Source: Phallus indusiatus
Lineage: Eukaryota > Basidiomycota > Agaricomycetes > Phallales > Phallaceae
Direction: 5' to 3'
DNA length: 64,000 bases
Assembly (NCBI GenBank): GCA_027605045.1
Contig: JAQFWX010000079.1
Location: 62,001 to 126,000, forward strand
The translations under genes were made by a program, and so were the position numbers. Of this stretch, positions 1-10,676 are shown piece by piece (position 1 is the first letter of the stretch; every line of letters starts with the position of its first letter). The notes under the pieces are model-generated. The model searched no databases. It was not told where the DNA came from and was given only the letters and a program-made list of their open reading frames with translations.

Positions 1-2379
1 ACATTGCTAATAATTTACCATATTCTCATGCCAATAAGCTATTAGAAGGGCTCGCTTTATCCCATGAATGGGACAGTCGATGATTCAAATATTGGTAGAC
101 TACATTCTATCTTTGTCATTGAAACAATGTAGCATACATGTTTATTTCCGACAGACAATGAATCTGATTTACGCACACAATCAAGTCTAAACAAAAGGGA
201 TAGTGTTTTCAAACCTCAAAAATTGAAATAATTACCCAGATCATAAATGCTCATTTCGATGAAATTCAACCTCTAATTCCGCCTCATGCACATTTTCATT
301 ACATTTCAACTGTTAAAATTACTCAATTTCCAGACTTCGGGATGAAAGTTATCCAAGCAATGCATGCGACTCTCTTTCCAAGCTCAGGATTGCCAGCTTT
401 ATCCGTCGCGAATGTGAGAGTACTTGAAACGAAGCAAGAAGAAGTAAATAATCAATTAGAGTATCTTAGTACTTTATAAAGCCGATAGCGTGGAATTCTA
501 ATTGTTTTCAATCGAAATAATTATTCATTGTCTATAGAGCTTGAATGCGTTCTCGCCTAGTTTCAATATCAGGACTCAATCTTTTTGATTTCGGTCAACT
601 CGAGTCTCGCAGTAAATACTCGTCGATGTGAAAGTTGGTAGGCTATCAGTACGTATTTACTTGCAGAAGGCTTAGGTTCACAGTAACCGTTTACTACGGG
701 TTTAGGGTTCCAACTTGAAATCACCGTTAATGGCAGTTTCGATGTCGGCGCTGTACAGGCTCACGTAGACTCATCAACCTATAAACATTTATCATCTTAT
801 AAACGAACCTAGTACAAGTACACAGTTGACATGTGTAAATCAATAGGAAAAGTCACATCACATCTATGAAAATCAAGACGAGTGCATATCCGAATTTGGA
901 AGATAATGGGATAAAACTGAAAACTGATTGTGGCCACTTCTCTTGAAATGAGACCTCCCTTGTTTTGGTAGAACTGAAAATAAGATTGATGTTTGCAATT
1001 CGTTGAAAGAAAACCTTAAGCTTGAAATTTAAAGTCAAAATTTGATCGTCTCTGTCTAACCACCTACCGGGCCAAACAAGCTACCATACGAAAAATATTT
1101 GACTGCATATAGGTCGAGGATTACTTGGAGAAGTCAAAAAGAATCTATGATTCAGACTGGAGTCAGTTGGAAGTTGGAACTTGTCTTGCGCCGTGGTCCG
1201 GCGTCAATAGAAGCTCACAGTCATCGGCTCAGCGCCCAATGTTCTTCTAGCGTTTCCCATACCTTTCACTTTCTTATGATGTATCGATGATGTCCATGAG
1301 AAATCGTCAATCACAAGGACCAAGTGAGAATATACCTCGTTCTTCCTTTGGAGCTTTTACTAAACAAAAAGAATCAGCTCGTTCTTAGGGACTTTTTTTT
1401 GGATGATAGTCGTGTCAAAGCCGTGATGGCCGCCTTTGTCCCAGTCTGAACACATTTCATTGAGTCTGGCGAAACCTACAAACGACGGACGGTATATGTC
1501 TTCCTCATTGCTCACTTACTGCGCCTATGAATAGACTGGGTCACCGAGCTCCATTCCCCAGTTAGTCGACATCCGATCCGTTTTAAAGCTTTCCTTTCCG
1601 GATTCATTGGAGCAGGTCCGTGGAACATTTTGACCGTTCCTTGCCTGTGATGATGCCCATCACATGCATCTTACTTCCGATTCTAGCTTGTTGTCCTGAT
1701 TTACCGCATTTCTGAATGATAGGATCCACCGCCAAATTGGCAATAGGCCCATGTAGAGCCAAATGCTAGGAACCATTGTCGTCGAATAAACAACATCACT
1801 TCCCCCTTGGCGAGGGAATATCTCAGCGCTCGCAACAAGGAGAAGACAAGTTCACTTGGCAAGGACCCACCTGATGGCTATTATCTGTTATTCTATCCAG
1901 TCTCAAAATACGAAGATCATTGAGCGAGTCTCTTAAGGCAGCTTCTTTTCCTTCTTGCTCTTACATAATGGCGATGAGCGGGTTTCACATTTTCAGCATG
2001 TCATTTAATCGTCTGTTTTTTTAATTAATGGTGAATAGGATTTCATTTTTTCGAATTTGGATTGGATGTGAAAGGACATGAAGCGACCCGAAACGACAGG
2101 GTGTCATCTAAAATGACACGTTAATTTCCCAGAATGAAGGTCATGTCAGCTCCATCTGGTTTAGCCGGATCCATGATCTGTATACACAGCGCGTCAACTT
2201 GATATCACGGAAGTCGGCAAGCTCAGTCTCCGACAGTATAATTAATCCACTTTCAGATTGGAACTGAATGGGTGGGCTGAAGGTGAATATATAAGAGTTA
2301 ATATTTAAGAAGACTATATCCCTAGCTTTGTTGACTTCCTTATTCTACCTACTGCGACGTTGCCTTCGAATAAACAACG
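1..2379. other. Intergenic, no gene recognised
   Basis: No open frame here joins into a recognisable protein on either strand; the short ORFs at 853-1038 and 1099-1290 lack splice partners and family motifs. The sequence is AT-rich with many stops. The last ~100 bp act as the promoter of the next gene. Confidence 0.6.
2288..2295 (+). promoter_or_regulatory. Probable TATA box of the DUF2235 gene
   Basis: TATATAAG lies about 92 bp upstream of the ATG at 2380, a normal distance for a fungal TATA element plus 5' leader. Inference from position and sequence only. Confidence 0.45.
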
Positions 2380-4505
2380 ATGAGTACCACGAGTACCACA
2401 GCTACATCGCGCCTCAAGATAGAACCTTTCATTTATCCTGTTATACCACCCTCGCATCCCGCAAGGACGCTCGTCCTCTGCTTCGATGGAACGGGTGATT
2501 GTTTCGACGCCGATGTGAGTAGAATATTTCGAATTATTCACATTAGCTGACGCAACTTGCATAAACAAGAACTCGAATGTAGTTCAGTTTTTTTCTATGT
2601 TAACCAAAGACAACAGAAAGGAACAGATGGTTTACTATCAGGTTCGTTCTGACATTTTTTCACAATCTAGCCAGTTGAGGCTTGTGCGCTGATGCAGAGC
2701 TTCGATGATAGGCTGGAATTGGAACGTATACCGTCCCAGAAATCGCCACTCCGTTTATGGCGGGCGTATCGAAAACATTAGACATGATGATCGCTTGGAA
2801 TCTGGACGCCCATGTGATGGGTAAGTCAATGAGAATATTTGTGAACATATAAACTGCCATGATTCGTCTGACGCGGGAGCGCTGTAATAGGCGGATATGA
2901 ATTCTTGATGCAGAATTGTAAGAACTATTGCTCCAAACAGCTGGATGGCGAAAATGTTCTCATGGTGGCCTTTTCTAGACGAGGCTGGAGATAAAATTTG
3001 CCTTTTGGGATTTTCTCGCGGTGCCTATACCGCCCGCGCTCTGGCTGGAATGGTCCACAAGGTTTGAATTGATACAGGATCAGTGCCAACCATCAGAGGT
3101 GTATTCACGCCCAACTACTATTTCAGGTTGGATTGCTCCCGGCAGACAACCGTCAACAAGTTCCCTTCGCGTACAAAATGTTTACTCGAACAGATGACGT
3201 CGGATGGGCTCAAAGCACGGCTTTCAAAAAAGCATTTTCTATGGACGTCGATATTGAGTTCATCGGCGTATGGTATGTTATGCATGCACACTAAAAAAAA
3301 ATGTTAGTGCATGTCGGTAATTCTATACGTGTTTCAGGGATACCGTCAAGTCGGTCGGTTTGATTCCGCGACGACTGCCTTTCACCTCGTCAAATTCCTC
3401 CATTCGCACATTCCGTCATGCGCTTTCCCTAGACGAACATCGTGCCAAATTCAAAGCCAATGTGTATAACCGACCAACCACCAAGGAAGCCAATCTAGGT
3501 ACTCAACCTGGCGAAATGCCGAAATCCGGAACGCCTGGCGACGATACAATTATCGCGACGGATCCGAGCACGATGGTGAACCCCCAGCATGAAAGTCCGA
3601 CATCGTCACCGAAGTCTGCTACACAGCCAAAACCGAAGAGGAAAAATACGTGGCGGACTAAAGAAGCTACCTTTGATGCTTCGGAAGATGGTGGTCATGT
3701 ACTCGAGACGGACGTTCTGGAAGTCTGGTTTTCAGGCTGTCATTGCGGTTCGTTGCATATTTTGTGTCTCCTTATGATTCTTTGTTAATAAACGCTTTCT
3801 ATATTTACAACAGACGTTGGAGGAGGATCAGTGGATAATGCCAGTCGTCACAATCTAGCTCGCATTCCTCTCCGGTGGATGATCCGGCAATGTTTCCTTA
3901 CCAACACCGGAATTCGATTCCACTCGGATTTGTTGCGTACAATCGGCTTGGATCCCGCCTCGCTCTATCCGATCGTCAAAGAGCGTCCTCCAGCTCTATA
4001 CTATACGCCTCCTGCTCCGATCCCGACGACCTCTGAAGCAGGAACTAATGACAATCTTCTGAACGCCAATGACGATTCGGCCAATAAAGATCTGATTCCC
4101 TACGGTTATAATGGGATTCATCCTGAGCTAATTATGTCCGAAGAAGAGGAAGATGTGGCTGACGCGGTCTGTCCAATCTACGATCAGCTAAAACTGGCTC
4201 CCGGTTGGTGGATCTTAGAATTTTTGCCCACGAAGATTCGCAAGCAGCATGATGACACCAATCAGTGGTCCAGCAATATCACGTTCGTATTTGATATTTT
4301 TTAATGCTTTTGCAGAGGTCCAGAACGCTGACTGTTCGATCTTAGTATCAATCTCGGAAGGGCGCGTAAGATACCTCGACAGAAAAAACAGGGTGTCCTT
4401 GTTCACAGAAGCGTCAAGATCAGAATGGAAGCTGGCGAACATGCTGCTGGCGGTCCGTACACACCCCGAGCGAAGTGGAAAATTGAACCGACTTGGGTAG
4501 ATTGA
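2380..4505 (+). CDS. DUF2235 alpha/beta-hydrolase-like protein
   Basis: A multi-exon gene starting MSTTSTTATSRL. Joined exons give the DUF2235 hallmarks in order: TLVLCFDGTGDCFDADNSN near the N-terminus (nucleophile-strand Asp-Gly-Thr-Gly), AGIGTYTVP, the lipase-type elbow LLGFSRGAYTARALAGM (3000-3060), FIGVWDTVKSVG (3265-3355), FRHALSLDEHRAKF, and WFSGCHCDVGGG split by the intron at about 3750-3813. It ends in IPRQKKQGVLVHRSVK...KWKIEPTWVD. Introns visible by GT/AG and phase include 2515-2569, 2642-2711, 2821-2890, 2918-2978, 3062-3126 and about 4269-4345. The domain (Pfam DUF2235, related to the catalytic part of bacterial Tle1 phospholipase effectors) is common in mushrooms but its substrate there is unknown. 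A low-complexity Pro/Lys insert occupies about 3500-3660. No signal peptide, so probably intracellular. Catalytic Ser in GFSRG and the downstream DVGGG Asp are intact, so it is probably active; the function is not assigned. Confidence 0.88.
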
Positions 4506-6459
4506 GAGAACACAAGTCAATTGATGGTTGGAGTGAGAATATGCTATGTTTAAGTTTTCAATGCATTTTGTTTTGTATTCATACTATGCCAGTCAACGCT
4601 CCAGGATGATCATGTGGTTTCATTTTATTTAAGGTTACAGTTCGTTCTTCTTGCCATCTAGTTCATGTCATTCAGATACAGATCCAATTCAATTTATTTC
4701 TTGCGAATCACGCGCACGTTGTACTTGTCATTTTTTGCCACGCTGCCAGTAAGGCAATTGAAACGGTTCGAGTTCTTTTTCCCGAGTCGGGCAGATGAAC
4801 GTCCTCTATATGCGAACCGATCGGAATTACCATTAATTTTCAAACTCGAACATAATAATACAAGCTCAATCAAGTACTAGGCTACCTCGCACATAATCTT
4901 ATCACAATATACATATATGTGTGCAATAGTTTTTGCATTCGTTACAATTGCACCCTGAAAACTCGAATGAAAGATTATTCCCGGACCGGTTACATTGATA
5001 TATGATGAGAAGTGAAAAGACAGATATATGAATGAAAAGATACATGAGTATTGTGAAAGATTCTGCTTGAAGCGAATGTCGCGATCATACTAAGTTTGTT
5101 GAGTTCACTGTGATAATGTGTGGTTTAATCAAATTCTCATGGAACATGAATTCATTTTGGAATTGAGAAATTTCTTTTCCTGACACGCAAACGACTGTTA
5201 AAGCAAACCCCGCTAGAATCTTATTACTAGCAGGATGGCTTTTTAGAAATTCTGAATCTGGTTTTGAAACTTTTACTCAGGAAGAATAGGTAAAAGGTGT
5301 CGCGCTCAAAGGAGCATCATATACATGTACATACATGATAGCGACGGGGGAAAGTCGGAAGCTGATATTCGCCGATTTCCGCATACATCTACATATTCTC
5401 ACTGGTTCTATGCAGTACAGTGGTATATGGCGTAATCTCAACGGCGGCAATCTATCATTTTTTGTAGTCAGAGGGTTGTCAACTCTTGGGTCAATTTAAT
5501 AGTTGATTCTGAATCGGAATTATTGATACAAGTGGGAAAGATAGTAATTCTGAAGCCTCAAAGCATACTCCACTTGCTTGATGAACAATTGGGGTCATTA
5601 AGGTAGACACTACTTTTTGACTTTAATTCATGGTAATATTTATGTAGTTTCGGGGGTGGTATTACTTTGCATTTCAGATTTTGCGACAAAAATGTCAGAC
5701 CGAACAGCATGCCATCTTATGCAACTCGCTTGTGCCTCGTTTATTTCTTCTCTCGCTCTTACTTTACCCTTCCTCCAGGCTCCGAGTTCGCAAGTTACGG
5801 CGGAATCAATATCCCGGAGATGTGACCCAGACTGAACGCCGTTCACCAACTTTTACTTTGATGGCAGATGTTTTTGACATCCACCCATTTATTCCCGATG
5901 TTAGGCGGTGTAGTATGCTTCATTTTTTCCCTCTCACTTGGTGCTGAGTCCTGACTTTTTTCCCAAGCCACTGAAGTCTCTGGTGGCTCTTTTCCTATGA
6001 AATCCGGAACAGTTTGTATAAATTGCTACGGCTTAACTCTGGAAAATACTGAATAGAAACTGTAATATAAAATCATTCATTAAATGCTTTACCATTGACG
6101 TAAAACGGCTGCTTTTTTTTTCGGACGTCATGTCCTCAGCATTTCTGTTGGCAGTAGAATGCCCGTTTTTCACAGAATTGGTTACACCACAGTTATCCTG
6201 CTCTAGGGTAATAATTTTAACAACGTGTAAACTGTTTTGCGATTTTTTTTTGTGGAAGTGACTGCTGGGCCGGGCTGATGGTAGGAAGAGAGACAAATAT
6301 GTGACAACAACGGCAGGTTTGCCGAGAGAGTGAAAAATTTGCTTTGGTAATCAGGCCGAAAAGACGCGTTTCCTCCATTCCTTCTCGCCTCATCCTCTTG
6401 TTGTCCTCCCGCAGTTCCTCTTCCTTTTCCTTTTTCCATTAGGCGAGACAACAGGAAGA
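4506..6459. other. Intergenic, no gene recognised
   Basis: Nearly 2 kb with only short ORFs on both strands. None carries a recognisable motif or joins by plausible introns to a longer product. Contains several homopolymer runs and a Cys-poor AT-rich stretch at 4850-5110. Confidence 0.55.
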
Positions 6460-7461
6460 ATGGCTTCTCTCAAACTCGCGACACTAGCAATAAGAGTGAA
6501 TATATCTTCTAATTCGACTGCAATCGTCACCTCGTTATCCTAAAAGCATCTTCTGTCTTAACTCAGACTATTGCTAAACCAATAAGCAATCGGCTTAAAC
6601 AAGAAGCTAGAGAGTATGACTATCGCTATGGTTTTTTTGCCTATCGGTTGACTGTTTCCAAAAGATATCCCTTCTTTCGGCGAATATGTGTTCAGCTCGC
6701 CCAGTCCATGTATTCCGCCGAAATGCGTCTAGGCACATTTGTACTAGGTCAGCCTCCAAAAGCCGTAAAGCCGCTCAGCGAAGCAAAGTGCGTTTAGCAT
6801 TCCGCCGCCGTTTTTATTCTCATAAGAACGCGGCATCTCAGACTTTTCTGATAACATCCAACACATCTGTAGGGCTATAGAATCTGGAGCGACATTTATA
6901 GCGGAAGCGTTTCTTTTTGCGGTTGCGGCTTCTTTGATTGTAGCGGAGTCGTGGCGGTCGTCGTCGAAAGAAAGCAGAAGACGCGAGACTATTGCGGAGG
7001 GTATTGAAGATCTTAAGAAAGGGTTAGAGGGGCTGAGTACAAGAGTTGGACAGGTAGAGAGGATTTTGGTGGGTGTCAGTATCAGTGATGGTGATACTGG
7101 TGGTGGTGGTGGCTATGTCGAAGCTGGAGGAGTGAAACGTGGAGATGAAGGTGAAGATGAAGGTAAAGGTACAGGGTTAGCCCTAGGCGGAGGTGAAATG
7201 GGATTGGGACAGAGGGTGAGGGATGTTGAAGAAAAGTATGCGATCATTTATATGAGCCTGGGCGTTCGATGACTCAATTGTGGATATAGATCCGAGCAAC
7301 TTACACGCGTACTTGAGAGGCTTGTTAATGTGGGGATCAATAATGGGAGTGGGTGGCTAACGGATGTAGAACTTGGATCTACATCTTTGCGGCCATTAGA
7401 TGGGAAGGGTAGAAATCGCCCGGATTTGAATTCGAATTCGACGTCGAGGTCATCTTCATAA
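6460..7461 (+). CDS. OPA3: OPA3-like mitochondrial protein
   Basis: Exon 1 (6460-6495) gives MASLKLATLAIR. After an intron to 6566 comes TIAKPISNRLKQEAREYD. After a second short intron comes FRRICVQLAQSMYSAEMRLG, then TFVLGQPPKAVKPLSEAK. After a third intron ending near 6873 comes AIESGATFIAEAFLFAVAASL, a hydrophobic helix, then a predicted coiled coil (EGIEDLKKGLEGLSTRVGQV). This order matches the fungal OPA3 family, proteins of the mitochondrial envelope. The reading frame stops at 7272 unless a GT-AG intron from about 7232 to 7306 is removed; removing it restores frame through SEQLTRVLERLVNVGINNG to a TAA at 7459-7461, which I prefer. A Gly/Asp-rich linker (7090-7200) is a species-specific addition. 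Known of the family: human OPA3 affects mitochondrial morphology. The exact role here is inferred. Confidence 0.85.
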
Positions 7462-9523
7462 ACAAGGATCTAACTATACAATACCCGGAAATCTCAATAT
7501 ATTCGTCAACAAAATGTATACACCACGATGCACTAATAGAAGTAAACTGTTATCAGTCTGACGCATACGCTTGAATTGAGAGGGTTCGATATACCGCCTG
7601 TATTTTCGCTTTAGGTCACTCTTCACGCGGAAAGTGTTTATGCACAATCAGCTCATTTATGAAACGTGAGTGCACTTCGGATTCGGACTTAACGTTTCTT
7701 TCGACTTTGTCTAATTTTTTCTTTAGAATGACAGCAGCCTACCCAAGAGCCGTAAACATTACATTAAAGCAATGCTGTGTATATTAATACCCAAATTTTG
7801 GCGCAACTGATGAATCATGATACGGACTCAGAGCCTAGATGGATAAATGGCTGGATGCATATCAAATCAAGCCCAGGCTCTTTCTATCTGAAATGACAAA
7901 GTCCGCCCAAAACTACAGTCAGCCTTTTATTACTTCTCGAAAATAATGCTTGGGTTCCTTTTTCTGGTGGATTTCGTGATATTCAAGTCGATGTCATCTG
8001 TGGCCGCTGACTGACCCAACTTGAAAGGCATGAGCGAGAACACCAGGTTCGCCCAATTCATTCAAATGAACACACAATCTTGCCACAGCCTGAGGACCTG
8101 TCAAGACCAAGTCCAGAATGCGAATAGCTGGATCGGGGCCCTCATGTGACGGTTCCATTTCAGAGGTTTTCAGTAGATCTAATGCCAAAATACTTTGATA
8201 CTCTCAATTTCTGACTCAAAACCGAGTACAGTGGTGATTTATATTTTATTATCTGGATTTGGGACCGCACTATTCAAAAAAATTTTCAGGAAATTAACAC
8301 ATACACTGACCAGGGCATCCTCGCGCCTCAAGTTCTCAGTCTGGATTTGTAGATTTGTGGGAGGAACGTCGTCTCTTTCTCTCTTTATCTCATAAGCAAC
8401 ACTAATATCTCTTTCTCTCTTTATCTCATAAGCAACACTAATATCTCTTTCTCTCTTTATCTCATAAGCAACACTAATATCTCTTTCTCTCTTTATCTCA
8501 TAAGCAACACTAATATGCTCCAAATTTTGGATTTTGTGCGGTACAGTTGATTCATTAGATTTCAGGTCCAAGAAGTTTAGCGAAATATATGTGTGTAAAA
8601 AAATTCTATTGTTCATCGGATTTTCCTCTATGACCGACGAGTTTGTTACATTAGGTGTACTATAATGAGGGTTTAGGGTTAAAATAAATCTTTCTCAAAA
8701 CCGGGATGAGGATTGAAGTTCATGGAGCGTAGAACGTTGCAGCCAGGATTGGGAAGTATTGTGTGTGGGATGTTGGACGGTGGGGCAGTGCATTGGCGAT
8801 ACTCGATAAGTAACACGTTAACCTTTAAAATTAGAGCTTTGATGTTATGTAAAGAACATTGAAAGTTAATATAAACGCACAGGTGAGCCGGATATCCGAC
8901 CAGAACTCGCGCGACACCTTGCTAATCATGTTGACTATGGAATCGATCAGGCTTGTCGAACGTTCGGTTGATGAGAACACTTCAACGAGTATCTGAGTCC
9001 TAAATATTTCGGAATTGAGAGAATAAATATCTAAATCGAAGAAAGAAAGATTTTGAGATACTTTTTAGGTCAGTTCGGTCTTTAGATGAGTTTTGATTAG
9101 TAACAACTTGAAGACACAATGACCCAAAGGAGATCCTGTCGTATGTGTGGTGAGTATGTGATGTGGCTGAGATCTTCCTCGACAATCGGAAAACAGGGTC
9201 TACTATCGCATTTCCAACCGTTATATCCAACGTGCGAGTCGTAGGCCCCAAAACTAGTGGATTACACCACGAGTCTCTCGCTGAACCTCTATCAACAATC
9301 CAGTTCTCCCCGTCCTTTCCTTAAGCTCAGGACCATGCGCCAATGCCATTCCAACCAATCGCGTCACGGCCAACCCGGTCAACCCGGTCGTCGCGCGCAT
9401 ATTCCAACCTGGTGCATCGCGCACATCCGCATTCCTGGTTCCTTGTGACGAACCACGATCTATTACCGGGCAAGAAAACAAATCCTGTTCGAAGCAAGCC
9501 CGATAACCCTACAGTCTCTCTCT
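7462..9523. other. Gene-poor, repeat-bearing intergenic region
   Basis: No gene recognised. A minus-strand ORF at 7994-8188 (MALDLLKTSEMEPS...) shows no family motif and could be chance or a fragment. The 36-bp tandem repeat at 8373-8516 lies here. A GGGTTTAGGGTT stretch near 8668 is an isolated telomere-like word, not an array. Confidence 0.5.
8373..8516. repeat. Minisatellite, 36-bp unit, four copies
   Basis: Four consecutive, apparently identical 36-bp units running from the CTCTTTCTCT motif to the AACACTAATAT motif. The unit is divisible by three. On the minus strand it reads as a 12-residue repeat, ISVAYEIKRERD, inside a 125-codon ORF at 8239-8616. That ORF has no other support, so I call only the DNA repeat. 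Confidence 0.93.
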
Positions 9524-9810
9524 TATGGGCGAGATAGAGAACTGCTGTAGCCATGAGCTGGCAAGATACTTTCATTCTGCCAGTGGATTGGCGTAGAAAA
9601 AAAAAGAAATTTCAAAATAATAAAAGCTCTTACCCGCTTTGTTTTCTCTCTTTTGGGAACGAATCTCTGAGAGCACCCGCTGGCTGCCGTTTGCTTGTCT
9701 TTCGTAGGTGCATTTAATGGCACATTCGACAAGACGGCGGCCTGGTCACTTCTCAGTGGCGCAAAAAGCCGAGGCGATAAATTACTGCCTACGAGCTGAG
9801 AAGAAGACAT
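9523..9810 (-). CDS. Short unknown protein, inverted copy 1
   Basis: Begins MSSSQLVGSNLSPRLFAPLR and remains similar to the copy at 10410 through the KREKTKR segment about 60 residues in, where a GTAAGAG splice donor follows in both copies. The product after that point is uncertain: several acceptors are possible and the two copies diverge. Between copies the shared exon differs by only a few residues (RFVP versus KFIP) and one in-frame codon, which hints at coding constraint or recent duplication. I do not recognise the family. No signal peptide or clear membrane helix is seen in the shared part. May be a real short gene, a captured exon, or a fragment. Confidence 0.35.
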   Translation of the reverse strand: MSSSQLVGSNLSPRLFAPLRSDQAAVLSNVPLNAPTKDKQTAASGCSQRFVPKREKTKRVRAFIILKFLFFSTPIHWQNESILPAHGYSSSLSRP

Positions 9811-9955
9811 CGTTTGGCTAGCCTATGGGTAGTCTTCAAGCTTCGAATGAAAAAACTAGAAGACATACTTATAATCAAAAGGCTCGGTTAGGAAGAGATA
9901 GACCTTGGGGGGGGAGTCGCGGACAAGTAAGGTTAGAGTCGATCTGGGGTGCCGA
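9524..9955 (-). repeat. Left arm of a large inverted duplication
   Basis: The reverse complement of this block matches 10266-10676 closely over about 400 bp, with scattered substitutions and a few small indels (estimated by eye around 90 percent identity). The arms point outwards, separated by a ~310 bp spacer. The left arm contains an extra A-rich insertion near 9595-9625 that the right arm lacks. Confidence 0.9.
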
Positions 9956-10236
9956 CGCTCTTTATATATTCCAGAATATACTGTGGACAAAATCGTGAGC
10001 ATAATATGTCATTCCAGAAGGACATATGTCACCCAAGTCCAGAGAGACGAACAATGAGGCCGAGGGACAGACACTTTGGACGCAACTTCGAGGTCCGAAT
10101 TTTATAATGCAAAGTTCATAGCACGGCCTTAGAGCGGAATTAGCTGAGATTAAATGCGCCATTGATGGATAATAAAGATCTTGATGTGCGAGAGTGTAGG
10201 TTTCGACAAGTGAAGAGCTTTAGTGAGTTCCATGTC

Positions 10237-10255
10237 GACGCGTTCAAGACGCGTC
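10237..10255. repeat. Small perfect hairpin beside the inverted arm
   Basis: GACGCGT, loop TCAAG, ACGCGTC: a 7-bp perfect stem about 10 bp outside the inner edge of the right arm. It could be a terminal structure of the duplicated element or chance. Confidence 0.5.
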
Positions 10256-10265
10256 CGCCGTGATT

Positions 10266-10676
10266 CGAGCGCCCCAGATCGACTCTAGCTTTACTTGTCC
10301 GCGACTCCCCCCGAAAATCTATCTCTCCCTAACCGAACCTTTTGATTATAACCATGTTTTCTAGTTTTTTCATTCGAAGCTTGAAGACTACCCATAAGCT
10401 AGCCAAACGATGTCTTCTTCTCAGCTCGTAGGCAGTAATTTATCGCCTCGGCTTTTTGCGCCACTGAGAAGCGACCAGGCCGCCGTCTTGTCGAATGTGC
10501 CATTAAATGCACCTACTACGAAAGACAAGCAAACGGCAGCAAGCGGGTGCTCTCAGAAATTCATTCCCAAAAGAGAGAAAACTAAGCGGGTAAGAGCTTT
10601 TCTGCGCCAATACACTGGAAAAACGAAAATATCTTGCCAGCATCGTGACTGCAGCAGTTCTCTATCTCGCCCATGA
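10266..10676 (+). repeat. Right arm of the inverted duplication
   Basis: Matches the reverse complement of 9524-9955. The match begins at CCCAGATCGACTCTA and fades just after CTCTATCTCGCCCAT. The 9956-10265 spacer is unique within the window and holds no gene I can support. Confidence 0.9.
10410..10676 (+). CDS. Short unknown protein, inverted copy 2
   Basis: Homologue of the ORF at 9523-9810 on the other strand; the two are divergently oriented. Starts MSSSQLVGSNLSPRLFAPLR and reads to KREKTKR, then a GTAAGAG donor near 10590. As an unspliced ORF it ends at 10676. Splicing to the CTGCAG acceptor near 10652 would give a different, basic C-terminus (QFSISPMRVSRPRGD). Function unknown. The intact shared exon in both arms is the main argument that it codes for something. 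Confidence 0.35.
   Translation: MSSSQLVGSNLSPRLFAPLRSDQAAVLSNVPLNAPTTKDKQTAASGCSQKFIPKREKTKRVRAFLRQYTGKTKISCQHRDCSSSLSRP

Noticed and set aside
696..8681. GGGTTTAGGGTT words near 699 and 8668 as interstitial telomere repeats
   Set aside because: Each is a single isolated word, not an array; expected by chance in this base composition.
9254..9575. Overlapping plus and minus ORFs next to the left inverted arm
   Set aside because: Three frames are open over the same DNA because of a CGGTCAACCCGGTC-type simple repeat; none has a motif.
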